Assembly (NCBI RefSeq): GCF_023544465.1
Contig: NZ_JALPVL010000019.1
Location: 80,352-144,351 of the forward strand
From: Paractinoplanes maris
Lineage (GTDB): Bacteria; Actinomycetota; Actinomycetes; Mycobacteriales; Micromonosporaceae
DNA length: 64,000 bases
Reading direction: 5' to 3'
Shown: positions 17,020 through 24,266 of the stretch, in pieces
How the letters are laid out: each line of letters opens with the position of its first letter
Position numbering within the stretch: position 1 is the stretch's first letter
Notes under the pieces: model-generated
The model's database searches: none
Seen by the model: the letters and a program-made list of their open reading frames with translations, nothing else
What the model was told of the DNA's origin: nothing
Translations under genes and position numbers: made by a program

Positions 17020-17220
17020 CAAGCCGCGCCGCAACAACAGCGCCACCAAGCCGCGCGCCAACAAAAGCACCGAAAAGCCGCGCGCGGCAACGACCGCGCC
17101 AGCAACAGCACCGCTAAGCCGCGCCGCACCGACCGCGCCAAGAAGCCGCCCGCCAACATCAGCACCGCTAAGCCGCGCCGCACCGACCGCGCCAGCAAGC
17201 GCCCCAACGACAGCGCCGAA
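17020..17220. repeat. degenerate tandem repeat, 54-bp period
   Basis: The 361-base gap after msrB is dominated by aagccgcgc- and accgcgcca-like units. A 34-base segment is repeated exactly at 17107-17140 and 17161-17194 (period 54), and weaker copies precede it. Read forward the frame gives repeated AKPRRTDRA, but it starts nowhere sensible and would run on from an alternative frame of msrB, so I treat it as non-coding repeat. Confidence 0.75.
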
Positions 17221-17297
17221 AAGCGACAATTCCCCGTGCGGGTGCCCGTCGCCGGTTCTGAGTGCGATCAATCCGGCACCGGCCTAGCGTCGGCCCC

Positions 17298-17492
17298 ATG
17301 GACTACCAGGTTTCGGTCAAGTGTGAACAACTCGCCGAGTGGTACGTGCGGGTCAAGGGCCTCGCCGACGCTCATCACGGCCACGCCACCGGCGACCGTC
17401 TGCTGGCCATCGCCGACGAGATCCACGAGATGGTCCCGTCCGAGTGGTGGATCAGCCAGCCACAGCCGCTCGACAACCGCGTCCGCAGTTGA
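17298..17492 (+). CDS. small hypothetical protein
   Basis: A 64-codon frame with an ATG at 17298 and strong G/C third-position bias encodes a helical protein (YQVSVKCEQLAEWYVRV..., DRLLAIADEIHEMVPSEWW). No family is recognised. It follows the 54-bp repeat region and stops 8 bases before repeat copy B. The composition and codon use look genuinely coding, but there is no strong ribosome site. Confidence 0.55.
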   Translation: MDYQVSVKCEQLAEWYVRVKGLADAHHGHATGDRLLAIADEIHEMVPSEWWISQPQPLDNRVRS

Positions 17493-17499
17493 CCTTGTA

Positions 17500-17640
17500 G
17501 GGCGCAACCACTCCCGCACGCCGCCGTGGCGGGGTGAGCGCTCTGGGCGCGCCAGCGCCCTGCTCACCGCGCCGCGGCCCTCGGCGTGAGCGACGGTCCG
17601 CACCCACCACCCCGCCACGACATCCGCATTTGATCTTGCT
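17500..17640 (-). repeat. dispersed hairpin repeat, copy B
   Basis: About 140 bases, reverse-complement related to copy A and in the same orientation as copy C. Central hairpin 17533-17568: ggtgagc/gctcacc outside, gggcgc/gcgccc inside. The element ends in a tttgatcttgct block that is repeated again at about 17680. Confidence 0.88.
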
Positions 17641-17745
17641 CGCCGGAAAATCTCGGCCGGCAGGATGAGCGACATCCAGCATTTGATCTTGCCTGCGGGA
17701 AACCTGCGGGAAATCGGGGCAGCCAAGCTGAGCGACATCGTGCCC
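17630..17745. repeat. flanking tandem duplication next to repeat copy B
   Basis: cgacatccgcatttgatcttgc (17618-17639 region) recurs as cgacatccagcatttgatct at about 17669-17688, and a third cgacatc follows at about 17734. The spacer between contains cgccggaaaatctc and cctgcgggaaacct variants, giving a period of about 50-65 bases. Similar words (gacatcc, cttgatc) flank copies A and C. Confidence 0.6.
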
Positions 17746-17786
17746 ACGGGATCTCGGTCGGGCGCTGCGCGGTTTATCGTCGAGCC

Positions 17787-18818
17787 ATGCCGAAAGCCGC
17801 AGCGGAAATTCACGAGATCGCCGGCCATGACGTGCGGCTGACCAGCCCCGACAAGGTGATGTTCCCGCAGCCGGGCTACACCAAGCGGGACGTCTTCGAC
17901 TACTACTTGTCGGTCGGCGACGGCATCATGCGTGCGCTTCGCAACCGGCCGACGACGTTGCAGCGCTTCCCCGACGGCATCGAGGGCGAGGCGTTCTTCC
18001 AGAAGCGCATCCCCACCCGTGGCGTGCCCGACTGGATCCAGACGGCAGAGATCGCGTTCCCGAGCAAACGTACGGCGGTCGAGCTGTGCCCGGCCGACCT
18101 GGCCCACGTGGCCTGGGCAGCCCAGATGGGCACCGTCGTCTTCCACCCGTGGCCGGTGCGGGGCGTCGCGCCGGACAACCCCGACGAGCTGCGCATCGAC
18201 CTCGACCCGCAGCCCGGCAACTCGTTCGCCGACGTGGTGGCCACCGCCGGAGTCCTGCACGAGGTGCTCGACGACCTGGGCTGGGTCGGTTTCCCCAAGA
18301 CGTCCGGCGGCCGCGGTGTGCACGTCTATCTCCGCATCGCACCGCGGTGGTCGTTCATCGACGTGCGCCGGGCCGCGATCGCCCTGGCCCGGGAGGCCGA
18401 GCGGCGCCGCCCCGAGCTGATCACCACCGCCTGGTGGAAGGAGGAGCGGGGCGAGCGCGTCTTCCTGGACTTCAACCAGATGGCCCGGGACCGCACGATC
18501 ACCTGCGCCTATTCGCTGCGGGCCAACGGCCGGGCCACCGCCTCGGCCCCGGTCACCTGGGCCGAGCTGCCCGACGTCGAGCCCGACGACTTCGACCTGC
18601 GCACCCTCCCGAAGCGTTTCGCCGAGATCGGTGACCCGCACGCCGCCATCGACGACGTGGCCCACGATCTGACGCCGCTGCTCGAGTGGGTGGAGCGCGA
18701 CGAGAAGAACGGCCAGGGCGACATGCCCTATCCCCCCGACCACCCGAAGATGCCGGGCGAGCCCCCACGCGTCCAGCCGAGCCGTAAGAACGCCGCGAAC
18801 TGGGACGCTACAGAGTGA
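17787..18818 (+). CDS. LigD-type polymerase/primase (PrimPol) domain protein
   Basis: This 343-aa protein is a stand-alone LigD polymerase domain of the archaeo-eukaryotic primase superfamily. Metal-binding Asp138 and Asp140 are in RIDLDP, and the nucleotide-binding SGGRGVHVY motif is at residues 173-181. Such enzymes add ribonucleotides or dNTPs to gaps and DNA ends in non-homologous end joining or in excision repair. No ligase or nuclease domain is fused; an ATP-dependent ligase lies at 21400-22467 on the other strand and no Ku gene is in the window. The 3' end overlaps the convergent GNAT gene by 11 bases. PolD/PrimPol-C-like is the likely subgroup. Confidence 0.93.
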   Translation: MPKAAAEIHEIAGHDVRLTSPDKVMFPQPGYTKRDVFDYYLSVGDGIMRALRNRPTTLQRFPDGIEGEAFFQKRIPTRGVPDWIQTAEIAFPSKRTAVELCPADLAHVAWAAQMGTVVFHPWPVRGVAPDNPDELRIDLDPQPGNSFADVVATAGVLHEVLDDLGWVGFPKTSGGRGVHVYLRIAPRWSFIDVRRAAIALAREAERRRPELITTAWWKEERGERVFLDFNQMARDRTITCAYSLRANGRATASAPVTWAELPDVEPDDFDLRTLPKRFAEIGDPHAAIDDVAHDLTPLLEWVERDEKNGQGDMPYPPDHPKMPGEPPRVQPSRKNAANWDATE

Positions 18819-19272
18819 GCTTCATGCCCTCGTGGGAGGCGACGAAGCCGAGCCGCGCATAGAAGCGGTGGGCGTCTCGGCGGCGCTTGTCGGTGGTCAG
18901 CTGGGCGATGCGGCAGCCCTGCGCGCGGGCCCGGTCCAGGGCGTAGGCCATCAGGTCGGTGCCCAGCCCGGAGCCGCGCCGGTCGGTGCTCACCCGGACG
19001 GCCTCGATGGTCATCCGGCGCGCACCCGAGCGGCTCAGGCCGGGGATGAAGGTCAGCTGGGCGGTGGCGACCACCACGCCGTCGTCGTCGGCGACGATGA
19101 GCTCGTTGTTCGGGTCGGCGTCGATCTCCTCGAACGCCGCCCAGATCGCCGCGTCCACGTCCTCGGCGACCGGTGGTGCCTCGCCGAATCCCCGGTCGCG
19201 GCTGATGTCGTCGTCGGCGAGCAGCCGCAGCACGGCGGGGACGTCGGCGCGGGTGGCGGTCCGGAATTCCAT
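18808..19272 (-). CDS. GNAT-family N-acetyltransferase
   Basis: The 154-aa product has the GNAT fold with the acetyl-CoA pyrophosphate loop RRGSGLGTDL and the C-terminal DAHRFYARLGF motif. IEAVRVSTDRRGSG marks motif A. It acetylates an unknown amine substrate in the cytoplasm. It converges on the PrimPol gene (11-base overlap) and is divergent from the channel gene. Confidence 0.87.
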   Translation of the reverse strand: MEFRTATRADVPAVLRLLADDDISRDRGFGEAPPVAEDVDAAIWAAFEEIDADPNNELIVADDDGVVVATAQLTFIPGLSRSGARRMTIEAVRVSTDRRGSGLGTDLMAYALDRARAQGCRIAQLTTDKRRRDAHRFYARLGFVASHEGMKLTL

Positions 19273-19342
19273 CGCGGCAGTCTCTCACCGGCGCGGATTT
19301 CTGTCCGAGAGGGCCTACGCGGCCGACCGTGGCTCAGGCACC

Positions 19343-19810
19343 ATGTCGACCATGAACAAGCTGTTCAAGCCGTTCTACCGGGTCTACCGCGGCATCGTCT
19401 GGCTGGCGAACTCACCCGGCACGCTGATCCTCGCCTACGCGATGCTGATCGTCCTCTGCGGCGTGCTTTACCACTTCTTCGAGAAGAAGGAGTCCATCGG
19501 CGACGCGATCTGGTGGGCGGTGGTCACCGCGTCGACCGTGGGCTACGGCGACATCTCACCCAAGACGCTGGAGGCGCGGATCCTCGCCGGCCTGCTGATC
19601 TCGGTCATGGTGCTGGTGGTCATCCCGCTGATCACGGCGCATTTCGCCAGCAAGCTGATCGTCGACTCGGACGCCTTTCACCACGAGGAGCAGGAGGAGC
19701 TCAAGGCCAACCTGCGCCACGTCCGCGCCCTGCTCGACGCCATGGCCGAGCGCGACGGCATCACTTTGCCGGACAGCGCAGGCCCTCCTGCGGCACCTTC
19801 AGATCGATGA
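19343..19810 (+). CDS. two-helix potassium channel
   Basis: The 155-aa protein has the KcsA-type layout: a first membrane helix (about residues 27-45), pore helix, selectivity filter TVGYGD at 65-70, and a second helix (about 80-99). A cytoplasmic helix rich in Glu/His/Lys follows, as in simple tetrameric K+ channels. Starts are possible at ATG 19343 or ATG 19352. No RCK domain is fused; separate RCK proteins exist 36 kb away. The last 50 bases overlap the 3' end of the convergent peptidase gene. Confidence 0.9.
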   Translation: MSTMNKLFKPFYRVYRGIVWLANSPGTLILAYAMLIVLCGVLYHFFEKKESIGDAIWWAVVTASTVGYGDISPKTLEARILAGLLISVMVLVVIPLITAHFASKLIVDSDAFHHEEQEELKANLRHVRALLDAMAERDGITLPDSAGPPAAPSDR

Positions 19811-21323
19811 GATAGCCGTCCACCGCCTTCGCGATGCAGGTGGTGCTCGGGTAGGCCGTGTGGCCCTCGCCCTCCCACGTCAGCACGTGCCCGACGCCCA
19901 GCATCGAGGCCAGGTCGGCCGTGTTCTCATACGGCGTGGCCGGGTCGCCGGTCGTGCCGACCACCACGATCGGCGGGGCGCCGGTGGCCGCGCCGGCCGG
20001 GTAGGGGTCGCGCCCGCCGGACCAGACCGCGCACGACAGCATGCCGACCGCGAGCGGCGCACCGAAGAGCGGATATTTCTGACGCCACTCACCCTGGAGC
20101 CGGCGAACCTCGTCGACCGAGGGCGCGTCGTCGGTGTCGGCGCAGTTGACCGCCATGTTGGCGTCGAAGAGGTTGCTGTAGGAGCCGTCGGGCTTGCGCT
20201 CGGCATATTGGTCGGCCAGCGTGAACACGCCCTTGGCGTTGCCCTGCTGGAGCTGGGCGATCGCGTCGCCCAGCTTGGCCCAGCCCGACTCGGTGTAGAG
20301 CGACGAGATCACCGCATAGAAGATCCACCCGGGGGTGGCCTGGCGACCGCCGGTGCCCGCCACAGGCTTGGTCGCCGCGGCGGTCAGCACGCCGGTCACC
20401 GCCTTACGGGCGTCGGGCGCGATGGCGCACTTGTCGGGCGTGGCCTTGCACCAATCGGTGAAATTGGTGAACGCCCGCTCGAAGCCCTTGGCCTGGGTCT
20501 CGGAGCCCTCGATGAAGTTCTGCTTGGGGTCGACCGCGCCGTCGAGCACCATCGCCCGCACATTTTGCGGGAAGAGCTGGGCGTAGGTCGCGCCGAGCAG
20601 CGTGCCGTAGGAGAAGCCGAGGTAGCTCATCTTGGCGTCGCCGACGGCCTGGCGCAGCGAGTCCATGTCACGGGCGGCCTGCTCGGTCGAGAAGAAGGGC
20701 AACTGATCGCCGTATTTGGCGGCGCATCCGGTCGCGATCTTTTTGTTCAGGGTGACCAGCTGGTCGAACTCGGCCTGGCTCCGCGGGTCGGGTGCGGCTC
20801 CGAAGCTCGCGTCCTGATCGGCCGAGGAGATGCACTTGACCGGGTCGGACCGGCCGACACCACGCGGGTCGAAGCCGATGATGTCGAACTTGTTGGTGAT
20901 CTCGGTGGGCAGGCCGCCGAAGGCCTCACCGAACGAGAAATAGACCGCCGTCTCGATGCCGGAGCCGCCGGGCCCGCCCGGGTTGAGCAGCAGCGAGCCG
21001 ATGCGGCCGGACTGTTTGGACGACCGAATGCGGATCATGGCGATGGAGTAGGTCTCGCCGTTGCCCGGCTGGTTCCAGTCGCGTGGCACGCTGACGTCGG
21101 CGCAGTCGTAGGTCATGCCGGGCGCGGCCTGGCCGACCAGCTGCTCAGGCACGTCGCTGCAGGGGCGCCAGTCGGCGGTGCCGCCGGCGGCGGGGTTGCC
21201 GGACGACGTCACCGGGCCGGCCTCGCCCGAGCCGTTGGGCGCGAACGCGGGCACGGTGCACCCGGCGGCGACGGTCAGGACCGCGGCGAGGACGGCGATC
21301 ACCGAGCGGGAGCGACGCGGCAC
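19761..21323 (-). CDS. secreted alpha/beta-hydrolase, tripeptidyl aminopeptidase family
   Basis: This 520-aa lipoprotein has a lipobox (LTVAAGC, Cys22) and the SlpD/SlpE-TAP architecture. The oxyanion region is NPGGPGGSG and the nucleophile elbow is GFSYGT (Ser238). Asp460 lies in TGDPATPYE, His488 in GEGHTAYP, and the C-terminus is the TAP-like domain. Four Cys in the C-terminal part could form disulphides outside the cell. Such enzymes release tripeptides or dipeptides from peptides at the cell surface. It follows ligC on the same strand after 76 bases; the overlap with the channel gene is at the 3' end only. Confidence 0.92.
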   Translation of the reverse strand: MPRRSRSVIAVLAAVLTVAAGCTVPAFAPNGSGEAGPVTSSGNPAAGGTADWRPCSDVPEQLVGQAAPGMTYDCADVSVPRDWNQPGNGETYSIAMIRIRSSKQSGRIGSLLLNPGGPGGSGIETAVYFSFGEAFGGLPTEITNKFDIIGFDPRGVGRSDPVKCISSADQDASFGAAPDPRSQAEFDQLVTLNKKIATGCAAKYGDQLPFFSTEQAARDMDSLRQAVGDAKMSYLGFSYGTLLGATYAQLFPQNVRAMVLDGAVDPKQNFIEGSETQAKGFERAFTNFTDWCKATPDKCAIAPDARKAVTGVLTAAATKPVAGTGGRQATPGWIFYAVISSLYTESGWAKLGDAIAQLQQGNAKGVFTLADQYAERKPDGSYSNLFDANMAVNCADTDDAPSVDEVRRLQGEWRQKYPLFGAPLAVGMLSCAVWSGGRDPYPAGAATGAPPIVVVGTTGDPATPYENTADLASMLGVGHVLTWEGEGHTAYPSTTCIAKAVDGYLIDLKVPQEGLRCPAK

Positions 21324-21373
21324 GTTGCTGACCTTTCGACGGCGGACGACACGGGAAAGGCTAGCCGGTCCCC

Positions 21374-21391
21374 CTGACAGAATTCTGGCAG
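21374..21391. promoter_or_regulatory. near-perfect palindrome upstream of the peptidase gene
   Basis: ctgacag-aatt-ctggcag, 18 bases with one mismatch, centred on cagaattctg, 51 bases upstream of the peptidase start and just after the ligC stop. A candidate operator; no regulator is assignable. Confidence 0.35.
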
Positions 21392-21399
21392 TGGCCGAC

Positions 21400-22467
21400 T
21401 CAGCGGCTGGTCAGCACCTCGGCCAGATTGAACCGCACCGGCCGTTCCAGCTGGTCGTAGGTGCAGGTCCGCGGGTCACGGTCGGGCCGCCACCGTTCGA
21501 ACTGGGCGGTGTGCCGGAACCGGAGACCCTCCATGTAGTCGTAACGCACCTCGACCACCCGCTCCGGCCGCAGCGGCGTGAACGACAGGTCCTTGCCGTT
21601 GTTCCACCGGCTGACCTCGTTCTTGCGCGGGGTGCGCTCACCCTCCAGGTGGGCGGCCCAGTTCCACGGGTGGCCCTCGAACGTGGTGACCAGCGGCTGC
21701 AGTTCCTCGAACAGCTCCTCGCGGACGGTGATCGGGAAGGCGCCGATGACACCGACCGACACGAGCACGTCGCGCTCGTCGTAGAGGCCGAGCAGCAGCG
21801 AGCCGATCCGGTTGTCGGCCGTCTTGTGCACCCGATAGCCGGCCACCACGCAGTCGGCCGTGCGCTTGTGCTTGATCTTTGTCATCACCCGCTTGTCGGG
21901 CTGGTAGACGAGCTCGCGCTGCTTGGCGATCAACCCGTCGAGACCGGCCCCCTCGAACTGGGCGAACCACCGCGTGGCCGTCTCGAGGTCGTCGGTCGCC
22001 GGAGTGACGTACACCGGGGGCTGGGCGTCCTTGAGCACCTCGACGAGCCGGGCCCGGCGCTCGCCGAACGGCACCTCGGTCAGGTCCTCGTCGCCGATCG
22101 CGAGCAGGTCGAAGGCGACGAAGCCGGCCGGCGTCTGCTCGCTGAGCAGCTTGACCCGGCTGGCCGCGGGGTGGATGCGCTGCTGGAGCGCCTCGAAGTC
22201 GAGGGTGTTGCGCTCGGTGTCGGCCACGATGACCTCACCGTCGATCACCGCCCGCTCCGGGAAGTTGGCCAGCACGGCCTGGACGACCTCGGGGAAATAC
22301 CGCGTCATCGGCTTCTCGTTGCGGCTGCCGATCTCGACCTCGTCGCCGTCCCGGAAGACGATCGACCGGAATCCGTCCCACTTGGGCTCGTAGATCTGTC
22401 CCGGCGGGATCTCGGCGACCGGCTTGGCGAGCATCGGCTTGACCGGCGGATTGATCGGCAGCTCCAT
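21400..22467 (-). CDS. ATP-dependent DNA ligase, LigC type
   Basis: The 355-aa protein is a minimal ATP-dependent ligase: nucleotidyl-transferase domain with the adenylated lysine in YEPKWDGFRS (Lys29), motif III in FVAFDLLAIGDED, motif IV DGLIAKQ, motif V IKHKRTADC, then an OB domain. It seals nicks after AMP transfer. Length and lack of other domains fit mycobacterial LigC rather than LigD. The partner is probably the PrimPol protein encoded at 17787-18818; in mycobacteria LigC and PrimPol-C act together in excision repair. ATG 22467 was chosen because the longer frame adds low-complexity sequence reaching into the divergent promoter. Confidence 0.92.
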   Translation of the reverse strand: MELPINPPVKPMLAKPVAEIPPGQIYEPKWDGFRSIVFRDGDEVEIGSRNEKPMTRYFPEVVQAVLANFPERAVIDGEVIVADTERNTLDFEALQQRIHPAASRVKLLSEQTPAGFVAFDLLAIGDEDLTEVPFGERRARLVEVLKDAQPPVYVTPATDDLETATRWFAQFEGAGLDGLIAKQRELVYQPDKRVMTKIKHKRTADCVVAGYRVHKTADNRIGSLLLGLYDERDVLVSVGVIGAFPITVREELFEELQPLVTTFEGHPWNWAAHLEGERTPRKNEVSRWNNGKDLSFTPLRPERVVEVRYDYMEGLRFRHTAQFERWRPDRDPRTCTYDQLERPVRFNLAEVLTSR

Positions 22468-22542
22468 AGCGCCAGTCTGCCGCGTCGGACCCGGCCGGGG
22501 TGTCCCCACGGCCCCGAATTCCCCGCACGTTTCGCTGGTCGA

Positions 22543-22571
22543 TTGCCTCGACAACGGTGTAATCATGTAAT
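22543..22571 (+). promoter_or_regulatory. candidate promoter with doubled tgtaatca
   Basis: TTGCCT (22543-22548) and TGTAAT (22566-22571) have 17-base spacing and lie 27 bases before the ATG at 22599. The -10 box is part of an 8-base direct repeat, tgtaatca twice in a row, which may be a regulator half-site. Confidence 0.5.
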
Positions 22572-22598
22572 CAGTGCAAGTTCATGGGGAGGAAAGCC

Positions 22599-23150
22599 AT
22601 GCGATTCCGTACCGCACCGCAGGGCCGCGTCGAGCCGCCGACCGCCGACGACGCCCCGGCCTGGGTCACCGGCGCCATCCCGGACGGATGGTTCACCGAG
22701 CGGCCCGAGATCGTCATCGACCGTGACGAGATCATCATCTGGGGCCGGGTGGCCGAGCCCGAGCTGGGCGCCGAGGCCACCGAGGCCGACCGGGCCGCGG
22801 CCCACGGCGGCCGCATCAACCAGTTCCGGGAGGACACCCGCGAGGCCCGCATCCGGGTCGCCCGGCAGATCGAGCACCGCTATCAGCGCAAGGTCGCCTG
22901 GGGCATCCGCTGCGGCGACACCAACGAGCTGTTCACCCACCTGGCCGCCCCGGTCATGACCCGCCTGCGCCAGCCCGAGCGGCAGATCCTCGACACGCTG
23001 GTCGACGCCGGCGTGGCCCGCTCCCGCTCGGAGGCACTGGCCTGGTGCGTCAAGCTGGTCGGGCAGAACGCCGACCAGTGGCTGGCCGACCTGCGCGAGG
23101 CCATGACCAAGGTCGACGAACTCCGCAAGCAGGGGCCCGACACCGTCTAG
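22599..23150 (+). CDS. conserved hypothetical protein with C-terminal RHH-like helices
   Basis: The start is well defined: GGAGGAAAGCC directly precedes the ATG. The 183-aa product has an acidic N-terminal half (VIDRDEIIIWGRVAEPEL) and a helical C-terminal part, LDTLVDAGVARSRSEALAWCVKL, that resembles the ribbon-helix-helix arrangement of small DNA-binding proteins (strand, helix, SRSEAL turn, helix). Similar proteins occur widely in Streptomyces and relatives, so it is likely a conserved actinobacterial gene. It heads a run with the HipA-like gene 13 bases later. Function not known. Confidence 0.7.
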   Translation: MRFRTAPQGRVEPPTADDAPAWVTGAIPDGWFTERPEIVIDRDEIIIWGRVAEPELGAEATEADRAAAHGGRINQFREDTREARIRVARQIEHRYQRKVAWGIRCGDTNELFTHLAAPVMTRLRQPERQILDTLVDAGVARSRSEALAWCVKLVGQNADQWLADLREAMTKVDELRKQGPDTV

Positions 23151-23163
23151 CTAGGGTTGCGGG

Positions 23164-23889
23164 GTGCTACGTCAGGTCACCGCGATCCGTTACGTCACCC
23201 CGCTCCGTGAGGGCGGCTCACTGCCCGGCGTGGTCGAGGCCGACGACCTCGGCACCTATGTGGTGAAATTCCGCGGCGCCGGGCAGGGCCCCCGAGCCCT
23301 GGTGGCCGAGGTGATCTCGGGCGAGCTGGCCCGCCGCCTCGGCCTGCCGGTGCCCGAGCTCACCGTCGTCCACCTCGACCCGATCGTCGCCCGGGCCGAG
23401 CCCGACGAGGAGGTCCAGGAGCTGATCAAGGCCAGCGCCGGCACCAACCTGGGCATGGACTTCCTGCCCGGCGCGCTCGGCTACGACCCGGTCGTGCACC
23501 CGGTCGACTCCGGGCTGGCCTCGCGGGTGATCGCCTTCGACGCCTTCGTGGAGAACGTCGACCGCAGCTGGCGCAACCCCAACCTGCTGATCTGGCACGG
23601 CGGCCTCTGGCTGATCGACCACGGTGCGACGCTGTATTTCCATCACAACTGGCCCCGGGCCGCGGCGGTGGTGAACCGTCCGTACAAGTGGGACGACCAC
23701 GTCCTGAAGCCGTACGCGACCGAGCTCGCCACCGAGGGCCCCGCGCTGGCCGAGCGCCTCACGCCGGGCCTGCTCGAGGAGGTCATCGCCCTGGTGCCGG
23801 ACGAGTGGCTGGACGACGAGGCCGGCCGCGAGGCGTATCTGCGGCATCTCTCCGCCCGCGCCGAGCGCCCGGAGGCGTGGCTCCCGTGA
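23164..23889 (+). CDS. HipA-like kinase domain protein
   Basis: The 241-aa product resembles the HipA_2 kinase-like family: YVVKFRGAGQGPRALVAEVISGELARRLGLPVPE is the glycine-rich loop plus alpha-C region (given here only as position about 31-66), then FDAFVENVDRSWRNPNLL and WLIDHGATL, which correspond to the catalytic loop (D..N) and metal-binding DHG. It lacks the N-terminal HipA domain and is about half the length of toxin HipA. GTG 23164 starts it. The stop overlaps the GTG of the DUF3037 gene in a GTGA junction, so the two are a coupled pair seen in many bacteria, of unknown role. Confidence 0.82.
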   Translation: MLRQVTAIRYVTPLREGGSLPGVVEADDLGTYVVKFRGAGQGPRALVAEVISGELARRLGLPVPELTVVHLDPIVARAEPDEEVQELIKASAGTNLGMDFLPGALGYDPVVHPVDSGLASRVIAFDAFVENVDRSWRNPNLLIWHGGLWLIDHGATLYFHHNWPRAAAVVNRPYKWDDHVLKPYATELATEGPALAERLTPGLLEEVIALVPDEWLDDEAGREAYLRHLSARAERPEAWLP

Positions 23890-24266
23890 GAATCCCGTAC
23901 GAGTACGCGATCATCCAGGCCGTCCCCCGCATCGAGCGGGGCGAGCTGATCAACGTCGGCGTCGTCCTCTACTGCCAGCGCCTCGACTTCCTGGCCGCGC
24001 GCACCGACTTCCGCGACAACCGCCTACTCGCCGTCGACCCCGGCGCCGATGTCCCCGCCATCCGGGCCGCGCTCTCCTCCTGGGACGCCACGTGCTCGGG
24101 GGCCGGTGCCGCCACCGACATCAGCCAGGGCGAGCGCTTCCGCTGGCTGGTCGCCCCGCGCAGCACCGTGCTGCGGGCCGGGCCCGTTCACATGGGCCTG
24201 GCCGCCGACCCCTCCGCGGAGCTCGACCGTCTGGTGCGGCTCCTGGTCAGTGTCGACGGCGATTAG
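23886..24266 (+). CDS. DUF3037 family protein
   Basis: The 126-aa protein shows the DUF3037 pattern from the first residues: YEYAIIQAVPRIERGELINVGVVLYC, followed by helical segments. The family is nearly always encoded beside a HipA-like kinase gene, as here (GTGA overlap). Its biochemical role is unknown. The entire second two-thirds of the gene (24024-24266) is antisense to the extended 3' end of the convergent glycosyltransferase gene. Confidence 0.85.
   Translation: MRIPYEYAIIQAVPRIERGELINVGVVLYCQRLDFLAARTDFRDNRLLAVDPGADVPAIRAALSSWDATCSGAGAATDISQGERFRWLVAPRSTVLRAGPVHMGLAADPSAELDRLVRLLVSVDGD

Noticed and set aside
16711..17271. A Val/Ala/Gly-rich 186-codon minus-strand frame after msrB
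   Set aside because: It is antisense to msrB and to the 54-bp repeat; hydrophobic composition arises from reversed Ala/Arg codons.
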